Shown piece by piece: positions 26,403 through 35,399 of a DNA stretch of 64,000 nucleotides; position 1 is the stretch's first letter, and every line of letters begins with the position of its first letter. Below the pieces are notes generated by a model, which saw nothing but the letters and a program-made list of their open reading frames with translations, was not told where the DNA came from and did no database searches. The DNA comes from Poriferisulfidus sp965221375. GTDB lineage: Bacteria > Pseudomonadota > Gammaproteobacteria > Poriferisulfidales > Poriferisulfidaceae. Made by a program: the position numbers and the translations under genes. Location of the stretch: contig OZ244883.1 of the NCBI GenBank assembly GCA_965221375.1, positions 1,240,001 to 1,304,000 of the forward strand, written 5' to 3'.

Positions 26403-27511
26403 TCGGAACCTTCTTCCTCCTGATCCACTCCTTTCCAATAATGCGCCAAAGTGGCTAGCGTCCCTTCTTTTATGGCTTTCCGAATTTCCTGCATCAACGA
26501 TTGATAAAAATGCAGGTTGTGGATGGTCGCCAACCTAGAGAACAAAATTTCGCGAGTTTGATCCAAATGGCGCAAATATGCCCGGGAGTAATTCTGGCAG
26601 GTATAACAGGTGCATCCCGGCTCCACAGGGTTGGTGTCTTGCGCATAGCGCTGATTGCGAATCCGCACGATTCCGTCATGTGTAAACAAGTGTCCATTCC
26701 GCGCATGGCGTGTCGGTATAACACAGTCAAACATATCCACACCCGCCTGTACCGCCATCACAATGTCTACCGGTCGACCCACTCCCATTAAGTAACGGGG
26801 CTGACTTTCCGGTAAATGTTTACCCACACTTTCCAAAACCAACATACGTTCCTCAAGACTTTCCCCCACCGACAATCCTCCCAAGGCATAGCCGTCAAAC
26901 CCAATCTCCTCTAGCCGTTGCTGACATTCCAGCCGTAAATCCGGATACATGCCCCCTTGTCCAATCCCGAACAAGGCGGCCGAATGCTCCCCGTGCGCTT
27001 GACGACTTCGTCGCGCCCAATTCAGGGACAACTCCATGGATTCCCGCGCTTGTTCCCGGGTTGCCGGGTACGGCGTGCATTCATCGAACGCCATGACCAC
27101 ATCGGCATTCAAGTCATGCTGTACAGCAATGGAGCGTTCGGGATCAAGAAAAACCTCGTCGCCGTCGATCGGTGAACGGAACGTGACCCCTGCCTCCTGC
27201 ACTTCGCGCTGCGATGCCAAGCTGAACACCTGATAACCTCCGGAATCCGTCAGGATGGGACCAGACCACTGCATGAACTCATGCAGGCCGCCGTGCTGTT
27301 TGATGATTTCCGTACCGGGGCGCAGCATCAGATGGAACGTGTTCCCCAAAATAATCTCGGCACCGCTGCTGCGCACTTCCTCGGGAGTCAGGGCACGCAC
27401 TGCCCCGTGCGTTCCTACCGGCATAAACGCAGGAGTCTGAACAGTACCGCGCTCGAAATGCAGCGTGCCGCATCGCGCGAGACCATCGGTGTGAGTCACG
27501 GAAAACTGCAT
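26399..27511 (-). CDS. tgt: tRNA-guanine(34) transglycosylase (queuine tRNA-ribosyltransferase)
   Basis: Tgt swaps guanine for preQ1 at the wobble position of GUN tRNAs. The 370-residue product (E. coli 375) carries ILTDSGGYQVFS with the active-site Asp near residue 90, FDECTPYPA, GYALGGLSVGE, and MFDCVIPTRHARNG with the nucleophile Asp. The zinc ligands are in CTCYTCQNYSRAYL and a later His. ATG 27511 gives the standard N-terminus and lies five bases after the queA stop. The TTG at 27523 is inside queA and unlikely. Confidence 0.97.
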   Translation of the reverse strand: MQFSVTHTDGLARCGTLHFERGTVQTPAFMPVGTHGAVRALTPEEVRSSGAEIILGNTFHLMLRPGTEIIKQHGGLHEFMQWSGPILTDSGGYQVFSLASQREVQEAGVTFRSPIDGDEVFLDPERSIAVQHDLNADVVMAFDECTPYPATREQARESMELSLNWARRSRQAHGEHSAALFGIGQGGMYPDLRLECQQRLEEIGFDGYALGGLSVGESLEERMLVLESVGKHLPESQPRYLMGVGRPVDIVMAVQAGVDMFDCVIPTRHARNGHLFTHDGIVRIRNQRYAQDTNPVEPGCTCYTCQNYSRAYLRHLDQTREILFSRLATIHNLHFYQSLMQEIRKAIKEGTLATLAHYWKGVDQEEEGSD

Positions 27512-27515
27512 TGAA

Positions 27516-28583
27516 CTACACAATCAGCATGGCATCGCCATAACTATAAAACCGATATTTCTGCTCGATTGCATGTTGATACGCCTGTAACACTTTTTCT
27601 CTTCCGGCAAACGCGCTGACCATCACCAGCAACGATGATTTTGGCAGATGGAAATTGGTCAGCAGGCCATCAAGTATCGCAAACTTTCGTCCCGGATAAA
27701 GATACAGTTGCGTCTCTCCCACATACGGCGCAAGCCTACCTTCTTGGGTGACCGCGGATTCCAAGGCGCGCGCCGAAGTGGTGCCTACGGCAATGATGCG
27801 TCGACCCTGCTTCTGAGCCCGATTGACCTTCTCGCATATCTCTTCACTGATATTAAGTCGCTCGGCGTGCATTTGATGATCACGAATATCTTCTGCCTCA
27901 ATTGGTTGAAAAGTACCCGCTCCCACGTGTAACGTCACGTATAAGCATTCGACCCCGAGGTCTTCCAGACGGCTCATCAGCGATGCATCGAAGTGCAGAC
28001 CCGCTGTGGGTGCAGCAACCGCCCCGGGAGTCTGAGCATAAATAGTTTGATAGCGCTCCTGATCACTGGCATCCGGATGGCGCTCAATATACGGCGGCAA
28101 AGGCACTTGCCCGTGACCTTCCAAAAATTGATTCAAGTCGATCTCTGCCGGGAAGCGCAGTACCCAAAACCTTCCCTGCCGTTCCTCAACCTCTGCGGCG
28201 ACATCTCCGGCCAAGTGAATTTCGCTGCCGAGTGCCGGCGGACGATTGGTGCGCATTTGCGCAAGCACGCGATTCGAAGGCAAGATCCTTTCAACAAGAA
28301 TTTCAAGCTTCCCGCCCGTCGACTTTTGTCCGTGAAGTCGCGCTGCAATGACGCGCGTATCGTTGAATACCAGTACATCGCCAGAGTTCAAGAAATCCGG
28401 CAACTCCTTGACCATCCGGTCCTGCAGGGTATCGGATTGACGATCCAACACCAACAGGCGGCTGGCGCTGCGTTCGGTCAGGGGGTGTTGCGCAATACGC
28501 TCAGGTGGCAGAACGTAATCAAAATCAGCCGCGTCAAAACGCGGCGAAGTCTCATTGGAACAGTGGTTTGCGGATGATGACAT
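27516..28583 (-). CDS. queA: S-adenosylmethionine:tRNA ribosyltransferase-isomerase QueA
   Basis: QueA transfers the ribosyl of SAM to preQ1-tRNA to make epoxyqueuosine. The 355-residue product shows DFDYVLPPERIAQHPL at the start, GDVLVFNDTRVIAARLHG near residue 70, TPGAVAAPTAGLHF near 185, LHVGAGTFQPI and ALESAV near 265, and FHLPKSSLLVMVSAF near 325. The ATG at 28583 is the only reasonable start before the conserved block and overlaps purA by 32 bases. With tgt it forms the queuosine pair. Confidence 0.96.
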   Translation of the reverse strand: MSSSANHCSNETSPRFDAADFDYVLPPERIAQHPLTERSASRLLVLDRQSDTLQDRMVKELPDFLNSGDVLVFNDTRVIAARLHGQKSTGGKLEILVERILPSNRVLAQMRTNRPPALGSEIHLAGDVAAEVEERQGRFWVLRFPAEIDLNQFLEGHGQVPLPPYIERHPDASDQERYQTIYAQTPGAVAAPTAGLHFDASLMSRLEDLGVECLYVTLHVGAGTFQPIEAEDIRDHQMHAERLNISEEICEKVNRAQKQGRRIIAVGTTSARALESAVTQEGRLAPYVGETQLYLYPGRKFAILDGLLTNFHLPKSSLLVMVSAFAGREKVLQAYQHAIEQKYRFYSYGDAMLIV

Positions 28584-29799
28584 CGTCGCGGCCGGAACCC
28601 GTAGAAATCAGATCCACCGGCACACCCGTGTACTCCTCGATCACCTGCACATAATCTTGCGCAGGTTTCGGTAAATCCTCAAACTTGCGGACTGTCGCCG
28701 TACTGCAACTCCAACCGGGGTATTCCTCATAAACCGGTGCAGCGCCCGTCGCATCATAGGCAGTACAGATTTGGATCGTCTCAAAAGCATCCAATACGTC
28801 CAACTTGGTCAGACCGATGCTGCTGATCCCATTGGCACGCACAGACTGACGCAAGGCCACCGCATCCAGCCAACCGCAGCGACGCGCACGACCTGTCGTC
28901 GCCCCGACTTCTGCACCGCGCTGTGCCAGTAGCTCGCCCCATTGATTGTGCTGTTCCGTCGGAAATGGCCCAGCCCCCACCCGCGTGGTGTATGCCTTGA
29001 CAATACCCAAGACCGTATCAATTTCGCGCGGCCCTACACCAGCGCCAGTACAGGCTCCACCCGCAATCGTGTTGCTGGAAGTGACATACGGATACGTGCC
29101 ATGATCGATATCCAATAATGCTCCTTGCGCCCCTTCGAACAGCAAATTTGCCCCTTTCTTGCGCAGGGTCGCGCAACGCTCGGAAACATCAACGACACAG
29201 GGTTGCAAACGTTCGGCAAACTCCTGCAGTTGCGCCACCACGGAAGAGACTTCCAAAGTCTCTGTGTGGTAGTAATTTTCCAACATGAAATTATGGTATT
29301 CCAAAAGCTTATCGAGACGCTGTTGCCAAGCGTCCCCTTCATACAAGTCACCCAACCGCAAACCGCGTCGAGCGACTTTGTCTTCATACGCCGGGCCAAT
29401 GCCGCGTAGAGTAGTGCCGATAGCGTTATTCCCGCGAGCTGTTTCGCGTGCCTGATCCAATGCCACATGAACCGGTAAGAGCAAAGGGCAGGAAGCCGAA
29501 ACTTTCAACTGCTCCATAACGGGAATATCCTGCTCCAGCAGGTAGTCGATTTCTTCGAAAAGTGCCGGCAGTGACAACACGACGCCGTTGCCAATCAAGC
29601 ATTCAACACCGGGGTTGAGGATTCCCGAAGGAATCAGGTGTAATACGGTCTTGCGGCCCTTGACGACCAGGGTATGGCCCGCGTTGTGTCCGCCTTGAAA
29701 ACGAATTACTGCATCTGCTTGCGCCGCCAACAAGTCGACAATCTTGCCTTTACCTTCGTCCCCCCATTGGGCTCCGACAGCAACGATACTGTGGCTCAT
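28552..29799 (-). CDS. purA: Adenylosuccinate synthetase
   Basis: PurA condenses IMP and aspartate with GTP in AMP synthesis. The 415-residue product has the N-terminal P-loop GAQWGDEGKGKIVDLL, with its catalytic Asp, and the GGHNAGHTLVV motif. GIGPAYEDKVARRGLRLGDL lies near residue 130 and GVGPREIDTVLGIVKAYTTRVGAGPFPTE near 255. The C-terminus is slightly shorter than in E. coli (432). Its ATG overlaps the hisZ stop by four bases, and hisZ-purA is a standard pairing in gammaproteobacteria. Confidence 0.97.
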   Translation of the reverse strand: MSHSIVAVGAQWGDEGKGKIVDLLAAQADAVIRFQGGHNAGHTLVVKGRKTVLHLIPSGILNPGVECLIGNGVVLSLPALFEEIDYLLEQDIPVMEQLKVSASCPLLLPVHVALDQARETARGNNAIGTTLRGIGPAYEDKVARRGLRLGDLYEGDAWQQRLDKLLEYHNFMLENYYHTETLEVSSVVAQLQEFAERLQPCVVDVSERCATLRKKGANLLFEGAQGALLDIDHGTYPYVTSSNTIAGGACTGAGVGPREIDTVLGIVKAYTTRVGAGPFPTEQHNQWGELLAQRGAEVGATTGRARRCGWLDAVALRQSVRANGISSIGLTKLDVLDAFETIQICTAYDATGAAPVYEEYPGWSCSTATVRKFEDLPKPAQDYVQVIEEYTGVPVDLISTGSGRDDVIIRKPLFQ

Positions 29800-30956
29800 T
29801 CGTCAATCGCCTGCACAACCCACTGATCGTTCTCGGAAACCAACTGCTCCGCGCAGCCTTGTGCCTGGGCCGTATCGTTTGGGTCCAGTGCGCTGATTAC
29901 CACTCGCCCGGATGCGCGCAATTCAATAATGGCGGCATCTCTTACCGAATCCTCTCCCCAGGGGGCAAAGATTTTTTTGGGTTCCGCCACATCCAAATCA
30001 CCGCATTGGGTTAGCGTGCGAAGACTTAAACTGAAACCGACCGCCGGGCGTCGGTTTTGCGCATCATAACGCCCGCCACGAGCAATTTCCTGACCTTGCC
30101 CTGCCCTATAAGCTGCAAACACCAACCCGCTTTCGTAGTGAAAGCCGCTGGCTTCACCCAAATCGAAATGCAGCTGCACTTGCGGATATTCGGCCCGAAC
30201 ACGCTGAGCGACGGTACGCAAAATCTGCAGTGCTGAAGCAGCCTGCTCACCGATGCATGCCAGGGCTCGCTCTCCTCGCTGCAGCACTTCCTCATCGGGT
30301 CCCGACAGGTCCGGCAATTTCTCAATGGCCGTCATAATTTCCTTATCCGCCGGATGCTCGGCCAGCCATTCGGAAATGTCCGGTTTGGCTTTGCGCTGTA
30401 GCAAACCAAACAACTGTTCGCAATCGCTCTGGTCCCAATCCGCCTGTTCCGCCAGCGCTCGAAAGATGCCGGCATGTCCCAACCCCAAGCACCATGATTC
30501 ACATTGGACCGCCTGCAGGGCCGCGCACAGCAGTGCCACAATTTCAGCATCTCCCGATGCGTCGTCACACCCATATAACTCTGCGCCTGCTTGGATAGGA
30601 TTTCTGGTGCCCCCCAACACTTCCGGATGCGCACGCAATACGGAGCCGACATAGCATAGTCGGGCGACTTGATCTTGCGCAATATTTTGGCGATCGATAC
30701 GGGCAATTTGCGGAGTGATGTCTGCTCGCACTCCCAGTACAGAGTCGGACAAGGTGTCCGTCAAGCGAAAGGTTTGGCGCTCCAGTGATTCGCTGTCGGC
30801 GACAAGCGTGTCATGAAATTCCACCAGCGGCGGCGCCACCAGTCGGTAGCCCCAGTGCTCAAAACAGTCCAGTAAGGTGCGGCGATACGCTTCCAGTCTC
30901 CGTGCTTGATTCGGTAAAGATTCCTCGATGCCTTCAGGCAAAGGCTCGTGACGCAT
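29796..30956 (-). CDS. hisZ: ATP phosphoribosyltransferase regulatory subunit HisZ
   Basis: HisZ is a catalytically inactive HisRS-like protein that activates the short form of HisG. The 386-residue product opens with LPEGIEESLPNQARRLEAYRRTLLDCFEHWGYRLVAPPLVEF, and has FRLTDTLSDSVLGVRADITPQIARI near residue 100 and YDAQNRRPAVGFSLSLRTL near 320. I chose ATG 30956, five bases past the DUF2065 stop; a longer frame to 31154 runs across that gene and looks spurious. The presence of hisZ implies a short HisG elsewhere. The genes upstream are DUF2065 and hflC. Confidence 0.93.
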   Translation of the reverse strand: MRHEPLPEGIEESLPNQARRLEAYRRTLLDCFEHWGYRLVAPPLVEFHDTLVADSESLERQTFRLTDTLSDSVLGVRADITPQIARIDRQNIAQDQVARLCYVGSVLRAHPEVLGGTRNPIQAGAELYGCDDASGDAEIVALLCAALQAVQCESWCLGLGHAGIFRALAEQADWDQSDCEQLFGLLQRKAKPDISEWLAEHPADKEIMTAIEKLPDLSGPDEEVLQRGERALACIGEQAASALQILRTVAQRVRAEYPQVQLHFDLGEASGFHYESGLVFAAYRAGQGQEIARGGRYDAQNRRPAVGFSLSLRTLTQCGDLDVAEPKKIFAPWGEDSVRDAAIIELRASGRVVISALDPNDTAQAQGCAEQLVSENDQWVVQAIDE

Positions 30957-30961
30957 GGAGC

Positions 30962-31159
30962 TCACGACAGCAGGCGAACCAGATACAACAGCACAACCCC
31001 CACGGTCACACCAACCAGTCCGGCAAATCGAAGTTGTTGGTCCGTCAATTCCATCATGCGTTGCATCCAGCGCCGCGCCATTGCCGGATTCGCCAGCGCA
31101 ATCAAGCCTTCCAAAATCACCACCAGGGCGACGGCCACCAAGACGTACTCCCACTGCAT
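30962..31159 (-). CDS. DUF2065 family small membrane protein (YjeT-like)
   Basis: This 65-residue protein has two hydrophobic helices, about residues 3-22 and 44-62, separated by a basic loop (ARRWMQRMMELTDQQLRFAG). Sequence pattern and size match the DUF2065/YjeT family, whose gene lies between hflC and purA in E. coli. The function is unknown. It begins 15 bp after hflC on the same strand and ends just before hisZ, so it belongs to the hflK-hflC-hisZ-purA run. Confidence 0.88.
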   Translation of the reverse strand: MQWEYVLVAVALVVILEGLIALANPAMARRWMQRMMELTDQQLRFAGLVGVTVGVVLLYLVRLLS

Positions 31160-31174
31160 GGCGGGCGTATAAAG

Positions 31175-32035
31175 TTACTGCTTCTGTTGCTTGAAGTATT
31201 GGAAAAAGTCCGAATCCGGCTCCATCACCAAGACATCGTCTTTTTCACGAAACGTATTGACATACGCATTCAAACTTCGGGTGAAGGCAAAAAACTCGGG
31301 GTCCTGGTTGTAGGCTTTCGCGTAAATCTCAGTTGCGAGGGCATCTCCCTCACCGCGAATTTTTTCCGCGTCCCGATACGCCTCAGCCTGGATCACCGTG
31401 CGCTGACGGTCCGCATCGGCGCGAATGCGCTCCGCCGTCTCTTGGCCACGAGCCCGGAAGTCTTTGGCCGTGCGACTGCGTTCGGCACGCATGCGCCGAT
31501 ACACCGAATCGCTGACTTCATCCGGCAATTCAATGCGGCTGATGCGCACATCCACCACCCGAATCCCCAATTCCTTGGCATTTTCATTCGACTGCACCTG
31601 CAGCACATCCATAATTTCCCGACGTTCCCCGGAAATAGCCTCCTGAATGGTCCGCACGCCGAACTGGTTTTTGAGTCCGTCCTTGACAATCTGCGTCAGG
31701 CGTCCTTCGGCCCGCGCACGATCGCCTTGGGTCGCCCGGAAGTATTCACTCACATCCTCGATGCGCCATTTGACAAAGAAATCCACCGAAACGTTTTTCT
31801 TTTCACTGGTAAGGAACAGCTCCGGTTTGGAATCCAACGACAACACGCGGGCATCAAACTTCTTCACGTTGTTGATGAACGGCATTTGAAAATGCAGACC
31901 CGGCTGCAGGCCCGTTTTACGTATATCTCCCAACTGGAAGACGATTGCGGTTTCCGTCTGGCGCACATAAAAGGTCGACGCCCACACCAACACCACAATG
32001 ATGCCTAACAAGGTCATACGAACTGGCGTGCTCAT
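31175..32035 (-). CDS. hflC: FtsH modulator HflC
   Basis: HflC and HflK form a membrane SPFH/band-7 cage around the FtsH protease and modulate its activity. The 286-residue product has an N-terminal helix (about residues 7-23) followed by RQTETAIVFQLGDI and a prohibitin-type domain. A long helical segment follows with IRVVDVRISRIELPDEVSDSVYRRMRAERSRTAKDFRARGQE. It ends FFQYFKQQKQ. It starts two bases after the hflK stop. Confidence 0.96.
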   Translation of the reverse strand: MSTPVRMTLLGIIVVLVWASTFYVRQTETAIVFQLGDIRKTGLQPGLHFQMPFINNVKKFDARVLSLDSKPELFLTSEKKNVSVDFFVKWRIEDVSEYFRATQGDRARAEGRLTQIVKDGLKNQFGVRTIQEAISGERREIMDVLQVQSNENAKELGIRVVDVRISRIELPDEVSDSVYRRMRAERSRTAKDFRARGQETAERIRADADRQRTVIQAEAYRDAEKIRGEGDALATEIYAKAYNQDPEFFAFTRSLNAYVNTFREKDDVLVMEPDSDFFQYFKQQKQ

Positions 32036-32037
32036 TT

Positions 32038-33183
32038 TTAACGCCCCTGCCGAAGACGGCCGCTGGAATTACTTGCTCCCACCCCTGAACCTGATCGTTC
32101 GGAAGTGGTGTCCGAACGGCTGGAGTCGGAAGTACCCCGCCGATCCAACATTCGATCCAATGGCAAAAACAGCATGTTGCTGCCATTGTCGACATCGACG
32201 ACGACTTTTGAGCTGTTGGACAATACGGATTCGACGGCCTGCAGATACATACGCTGGCGCGTGACCTCCGGTGCCTTTTGGTATTCCAGCAGCAACTGCG
32301 TAAAGCGGGCTGCCTCACCCTCGGCATTGGCCACGACCTGCTCCCGATAAGCTTTTGCGTCTTCCAACATGCGAGCTGCTTTACCGCGAGCCTGAGGCAA
32401 CACTTCGTTGGCATAGGCCTGCGCCTCATTTTTGTATCGCTCCATATCCTCGCGTGCCTTGGTCGCGTCCTGGAAGGCATCCTGCACTGCGTTGGGAGGC
32501 TGCGAATCTTCCAAGTTGATGGTCAGAATCTCAATCCCGGTTCCGTATGTATCCAAAATTTCCTGCATCAGCACCATGGTCCGGCTGGCAATTTCCGCGC
32601 GCCCTTCACGCAGAATGAAATCCATGTTATTGCGTCCCACGGCGGTGCGGATGGCACTATCGAGTACGCCGCAGATCGTGCTTTTGAAGCGGCAGGTCCG
32701 ATCGAATTCAATATCCGGGTTCTCGACATTGAACAGATAGTCTTCCGCGTTCTTGAGCCGGTACTGCACGGAAAACTTCAACTCAACGATGTTCTCGTCC
32801 TGCGTCAACATGGTCGTACGCTTCTCGACACTGCGGTTACCGGTCACGTTGACCACATTGACCGCCTCAATGGGATAAGGAATATGCCAGCCCGGTCCCG
32901 GCATAGTCGTGCGTTCATGCTTGCCGAAACGCATGACCACTCCCCGCTCACTGGCCTCGACAATATAAAAACCTGACAACAACCAAAGAATGAGCAACGT
33001 GACCGCAATCACGCTGCCGCCGACAGGCCATTTACCGGTCCCCCCGTCATTACCGGAACTTTTTTGGCCAGAACCGAACAGACGGCGCATGAAACGACCC
33101 AGTAGATCATCCAAATCCGGTGGGCCTTGCCTGGCATTGCGCTGCCACGGATTGCCGCCGTCGTCGTTATTGCTCCAAGGCAT
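32038..33183 (-). CDS. hflK: FtsH modulator HflK
   Basis: This is the 381-residue partner of HflC. The N-terminus is Asn/Gly/Pro-rich (MPWSNNDDGGNPWQRN), as in other HflK proteins. It is followed by a membrane helix near residues 57-75 and the SPFH domain starting EASERGVVMRFGKHE. The helical region contains LTINLEDSQPPNAVQDAFQDATKAREDMERYKNEAQAYANEVLPQARG. The C-terminal tail is Ser/Arg-rich and low in complexity. It is the first gene of the hflK-hflC-DUF2065-hisZ-purA run, divergent from the BepA-like gene across 112 bp. Confidence 0.95.
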   Translation of the reverse strand: MPWSNNDDGGNPWQRNARQGPPDLDDLLGRFMRRLFGSGQKSSGNDGGTGKWPVGGSVIAVTLLILWLLSGFYIVEASERGVVMRFGKHERTTMPGPGWHIPYPIEAVNVVNVTGNRSVEKRTTMLTQDENIVELKFSVQYRLKNAEDYLFNVENPDIEFDRTCRFKSTICGVLDSAIRTAVGRNNMDFILREGRAEIASRTMVLMQEILDTYGTGIEILTINLEDSQPPNAVQDAFQDATKAREDMERYKNEAQAYANEVLPQARGKAARMLEDAKAYREQVVANAEGEAARFTQLLLEYQKAPEVTRQRMYLQAVESVLSNSSKVVVDVDNGSNMLFLPLDRMLDRRGTSDSSRSDTTSERSGSGVGASNSSGRLRQGR

Positions 33184-33295
33184 AAGAAATATCTCAAAAA
33201 GGCTTGAGCAGTCATTTTAGCAAAGTCTTAACTTTCCACTCCCGCCTGTCGTTCTACAATAAAAGTCGGTATTTCTTCCCCGCGCCTGGTTGCCC

Positions 33296-34756
33296 ATGAA
33301 ACATTTTGTCGATCGCCGCTATGTGGGCATCTGGATTCTGGCTGCAACGGCGCTGATTGTGTTGTCGGTTCCACGCGCCGAGTCCCCGATCATCGACGAT
33401 TCCGAATTGCCCAGCGTCGGCGAAGTCGCGGACCGCACGATGACCCAGGCCGAAGAAGCTCGCATCAAGCGCATGCTTCGAGCCCAGTTGTACGGGAATT
33501 TGCCCATCAGCGAAGACCCTGAATCGAATGCTTATATGCAGGATTTGGTGCAGCGCATCCGCACCGCAGGCGAAATCGAGCAGGAATTTGACTTCTTGAT
33601 TGTTCGCGACCGACAGATTAATGCCTTTGCGATGCCGGGCGGCCTGCTGGCGTTCAATACGGGACTGATTACTCAAGCCCGTAACGAAAGCGAACTGGCG
33701 GGAGTCGTCGCGCATGAAATGGCGCACGTGACTCAACGCCATTTGGCCCGCATGTACGACCGCATGCAGAACTCCAACCTCAGCATTTTGACCAGCGCGG
33801 GAATTTTGCTGGCCGGCCTGTATGACCTGTCCGCACTCCTGCCCGCAACTGTCCTGGGCCAGGCTGCGGAAATGCAACGATACCTGAATCACTCGCGTGA
33901 AAGCGAACAGGAGGCAGACCGCTTCGCAACCCGGTTTCTGGCGCGGGCCGGCTTTGATCCCAATGGTGTCGCCAATTTTTTTGAGGTACTGATGCAGGGC
34001 CGACAGCCTCAATATCGCGAGGACCTCGAATATCTGAGTACCCACCCGACCAGTATTTCGCGCATTGTGGAGGCTCGTGATCGTGCACAACAATACGCCG
34101 GCACCTTCATCCAGGACCGAGACCTTTTTCATTTCATCCGTGAGCGCATGATTTCATTGCTCGCCCCCGCGCATGAACGACTCGAACTTTACCGAAACAA
34201 ACTTGCTGCAGGACACCAACCCACACCCGCTGAGCAATACGGCGCAGCCGTCGCCTGGCAAAAACAGGGAAACCACAAACGCGCCTCTGAAATATTGGCC
34301 AACCTTGAAACCGATGTCCCCGACCTGCATTTACTGGTAACCTTGGCGCGTCTTCGTTCTTTACAACATGAGCGTGACTGGTCCAATCTGGTGCAGCAAC
34401 TGGAACAACTACACCAGGAATACCCTATGCATTTCGCTGTTGAGTGGTATCTGGCGCAGGCCTATTTGGATGCCGGTCGTGCTCGGGACGCCTTGAAATT
34501 GGCGCGGGTTCGATTGCGCCGTGGCATTGAAGATCCGCAAACATACCGACTTATCGCGGAGGCCGCCAACGCGACGGATCAACCGGTTATTTCGCACATT
34601 GCATTGGCGGACTACTACACCAGCCGCGCACAGTTTTATCAGGCCAACCAGCAACTTACTCTGGCTGAAAAACAGGCCAAGGCAAATTCCGTCAACCAGG
34701 CAAAAATCAATCAGCGGCGGGCGGATCTTATCCGCATGGCGCAAGGGAAATATTGA
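33296..34756 (+). CDS. bepA: M48-family periplasmic metalloprotease, BepA-like
   Basis: This 486-residue exported protein has a signal segment near residues 9-26. The zinc protease domain carries the HExxH motif in VVAHEMAHVTQRHLARM near residue 140 and the third ligand in ESEQEADRFATRFLARAGFDPNG. The C-terminal half (about 300-480) consists of TPR-like helices. This is the BepA/YfgC architecture; BepA assists LptD assembly and degrades misassembled outer-membrane proteins. I chose ATG 33296 over the TTG at 33290. SoxY follows nine bases later on the same strand. Confidence 0.92.
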   Translation: MKHFVDRRYVGIWILAATALIVLSVPRAESPIIDDSELPSVGEVADRTMTQAEEARIKRMLRAQLYGNLPISEDPESNAYMQDLVQRIRTAGEIEQEFDFLIVRDRQINAFAMPGGLLAFNTGLITQARNESELAGVVAHEMAHVTQRHLARMYDRMQNSNLSILTSAGILLAGLYDLSALLPATVLGQAAEMQRYLNHSRESEQEADRFATRFLARAGFDPNGVANFFEVLMQGRQPQYREDLEYLSTHPTSISRIVEARDRAQQYAGTFIQDRDLFHFIRERMISLLAPAHERLELYRNKLAAGHQPTPAEQYGAAVAWQKQGNHKRASEILANLETDVPDLHLLVTLARLRSLQHERDWSNLVQQLEQLHQEYPMHFAVEWYLAQAYLDAGRARDALKLARVRLRRGIEDPQTYRLIAEAANATDQPVISHIALADYYTSRAQFYQANQQLTLAEKQAKANSVNQAKINQRRADLIRMAQGKY

Positions 34757-34765
34757 ACCAGTAAA

Positions 34766-35233
34766 ATGGCTCACATGAAAACATTTTCTGTTTGGCAAAG
34801 ATCGCGACGAACATTCCTTCGAATGGTCGCCATTTTCGGCGGCTGGGCCCTAGCGGCTCCTTTGGTTGCCGGTTTGACCGAATCTTTCGCCGCCAAAAAT
34901 TACGACACCGCCTTGGCTGCCCTGGTCGGGGATCAGCAGGCCCAGGAACACTCCTCTATTGAAGTTAAGGCTCCGGATATTGCCGAAGACAGCAGCAAGG
35001 TGCCGATCCAAGTCTATGCTCCGGTGGACGGCGTACAAAAAATCAGTCTATTGATTGAGGCCAATCCAGCCCCCCTGATTTCGGTCGTGCATATCGATGA
35101 CCGCACCGAACCCTATATTTCCATCCGCGCCAAAATGCGTGAGACCTCGCGGGTGACGGCAATTGTGCATACTGCGAACGGCGTCTTTCGTGCCGAGCGC
35201 AAGATTACGGTCACGGCCGGAGGCTGCGGCTAA
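34766..35233 (+). CDS. soxY: SoxY-like thiosulfate-oxidation sulfur carrier protein (solo)
   Basis: SoxY carries sulfur intermediates on a C-terminal Cys during periplasmic thiosulfate oxidation. The 155-residue precursor has a twin-arginine motif (SRRTFLRM near residues 13-20) and a hydrophobic stretch, so it should be exported folded by Tat. The mature part has the Ig-like SoxY pattern (VPIQVYAPVDGVQKISLLIEANPAPLISVVHI). It ends AGGCG, with the carrier Cys as the next-to-last residue; the usual arm ends GGCGG, so one glycine is missing. No SoxZ, which normally follows, is found here. The gene may be a SoxY paralogue used by another sulfur or copper-related pathway. Confidence 0.8.
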   Translation: MAHMKTFSVWQRSRRTFLRMVAIFGGWALAAPLVAGLTESFAAKNYDTALAALVGDQQAQEHSSIEVKAPDIAEDSSKVPIQVYAPVDGVQKISLLIEANPAPLISVVHIDDRTEPYISIRAKMRETSRVTAIVHTANGVFRAERKITVTAGGCG

Positions 35234-35364
35234 TCCGTTGCTTGTTCGCTTCGGGCTGTTCAGCCTGTGAAAGAGAGGAACGGGAAGAATCACCATAGTT
35301 TAGTGTGTATTTAAAAATTTACATGGTTATATATTGTTGATATAAATGTAATTTATTTATATAT

Positions 35365-35399
35365 CCCGCATATTGAACATTTTATGCACAATATGCGGG
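35365..35399. repeat. Perfect 11-bp inverted repeat abutting the DUF4143 ATPase start
   Basis: CCCGCATATTG (35365-35375) and CAATATGCGGG (35389-35399) are exact inverted repeats around a 13-base loop. The right arm ends directly at the GTG I take as the start of the next gene. It could be an operator bound by a dimeric regulator, or an RNA hairpin that hides the initiation region. Upstream DNA from about 35290 is very AT-rich and probably holds the promoter. Confidence 0.6.

Noticed and set aside
30785..32008. Plus-strand frame of 407 codons
   Set aside because: It is antisense to hisZ, DUF2065 and hflC. The composition is His/Arg/Gln-rich without recognisable domains.
33254..34132. Minus-strand frame of 292 codons
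   Set aside because: It is antisense to the BepA-like protease, whose HExxH frame is certain.
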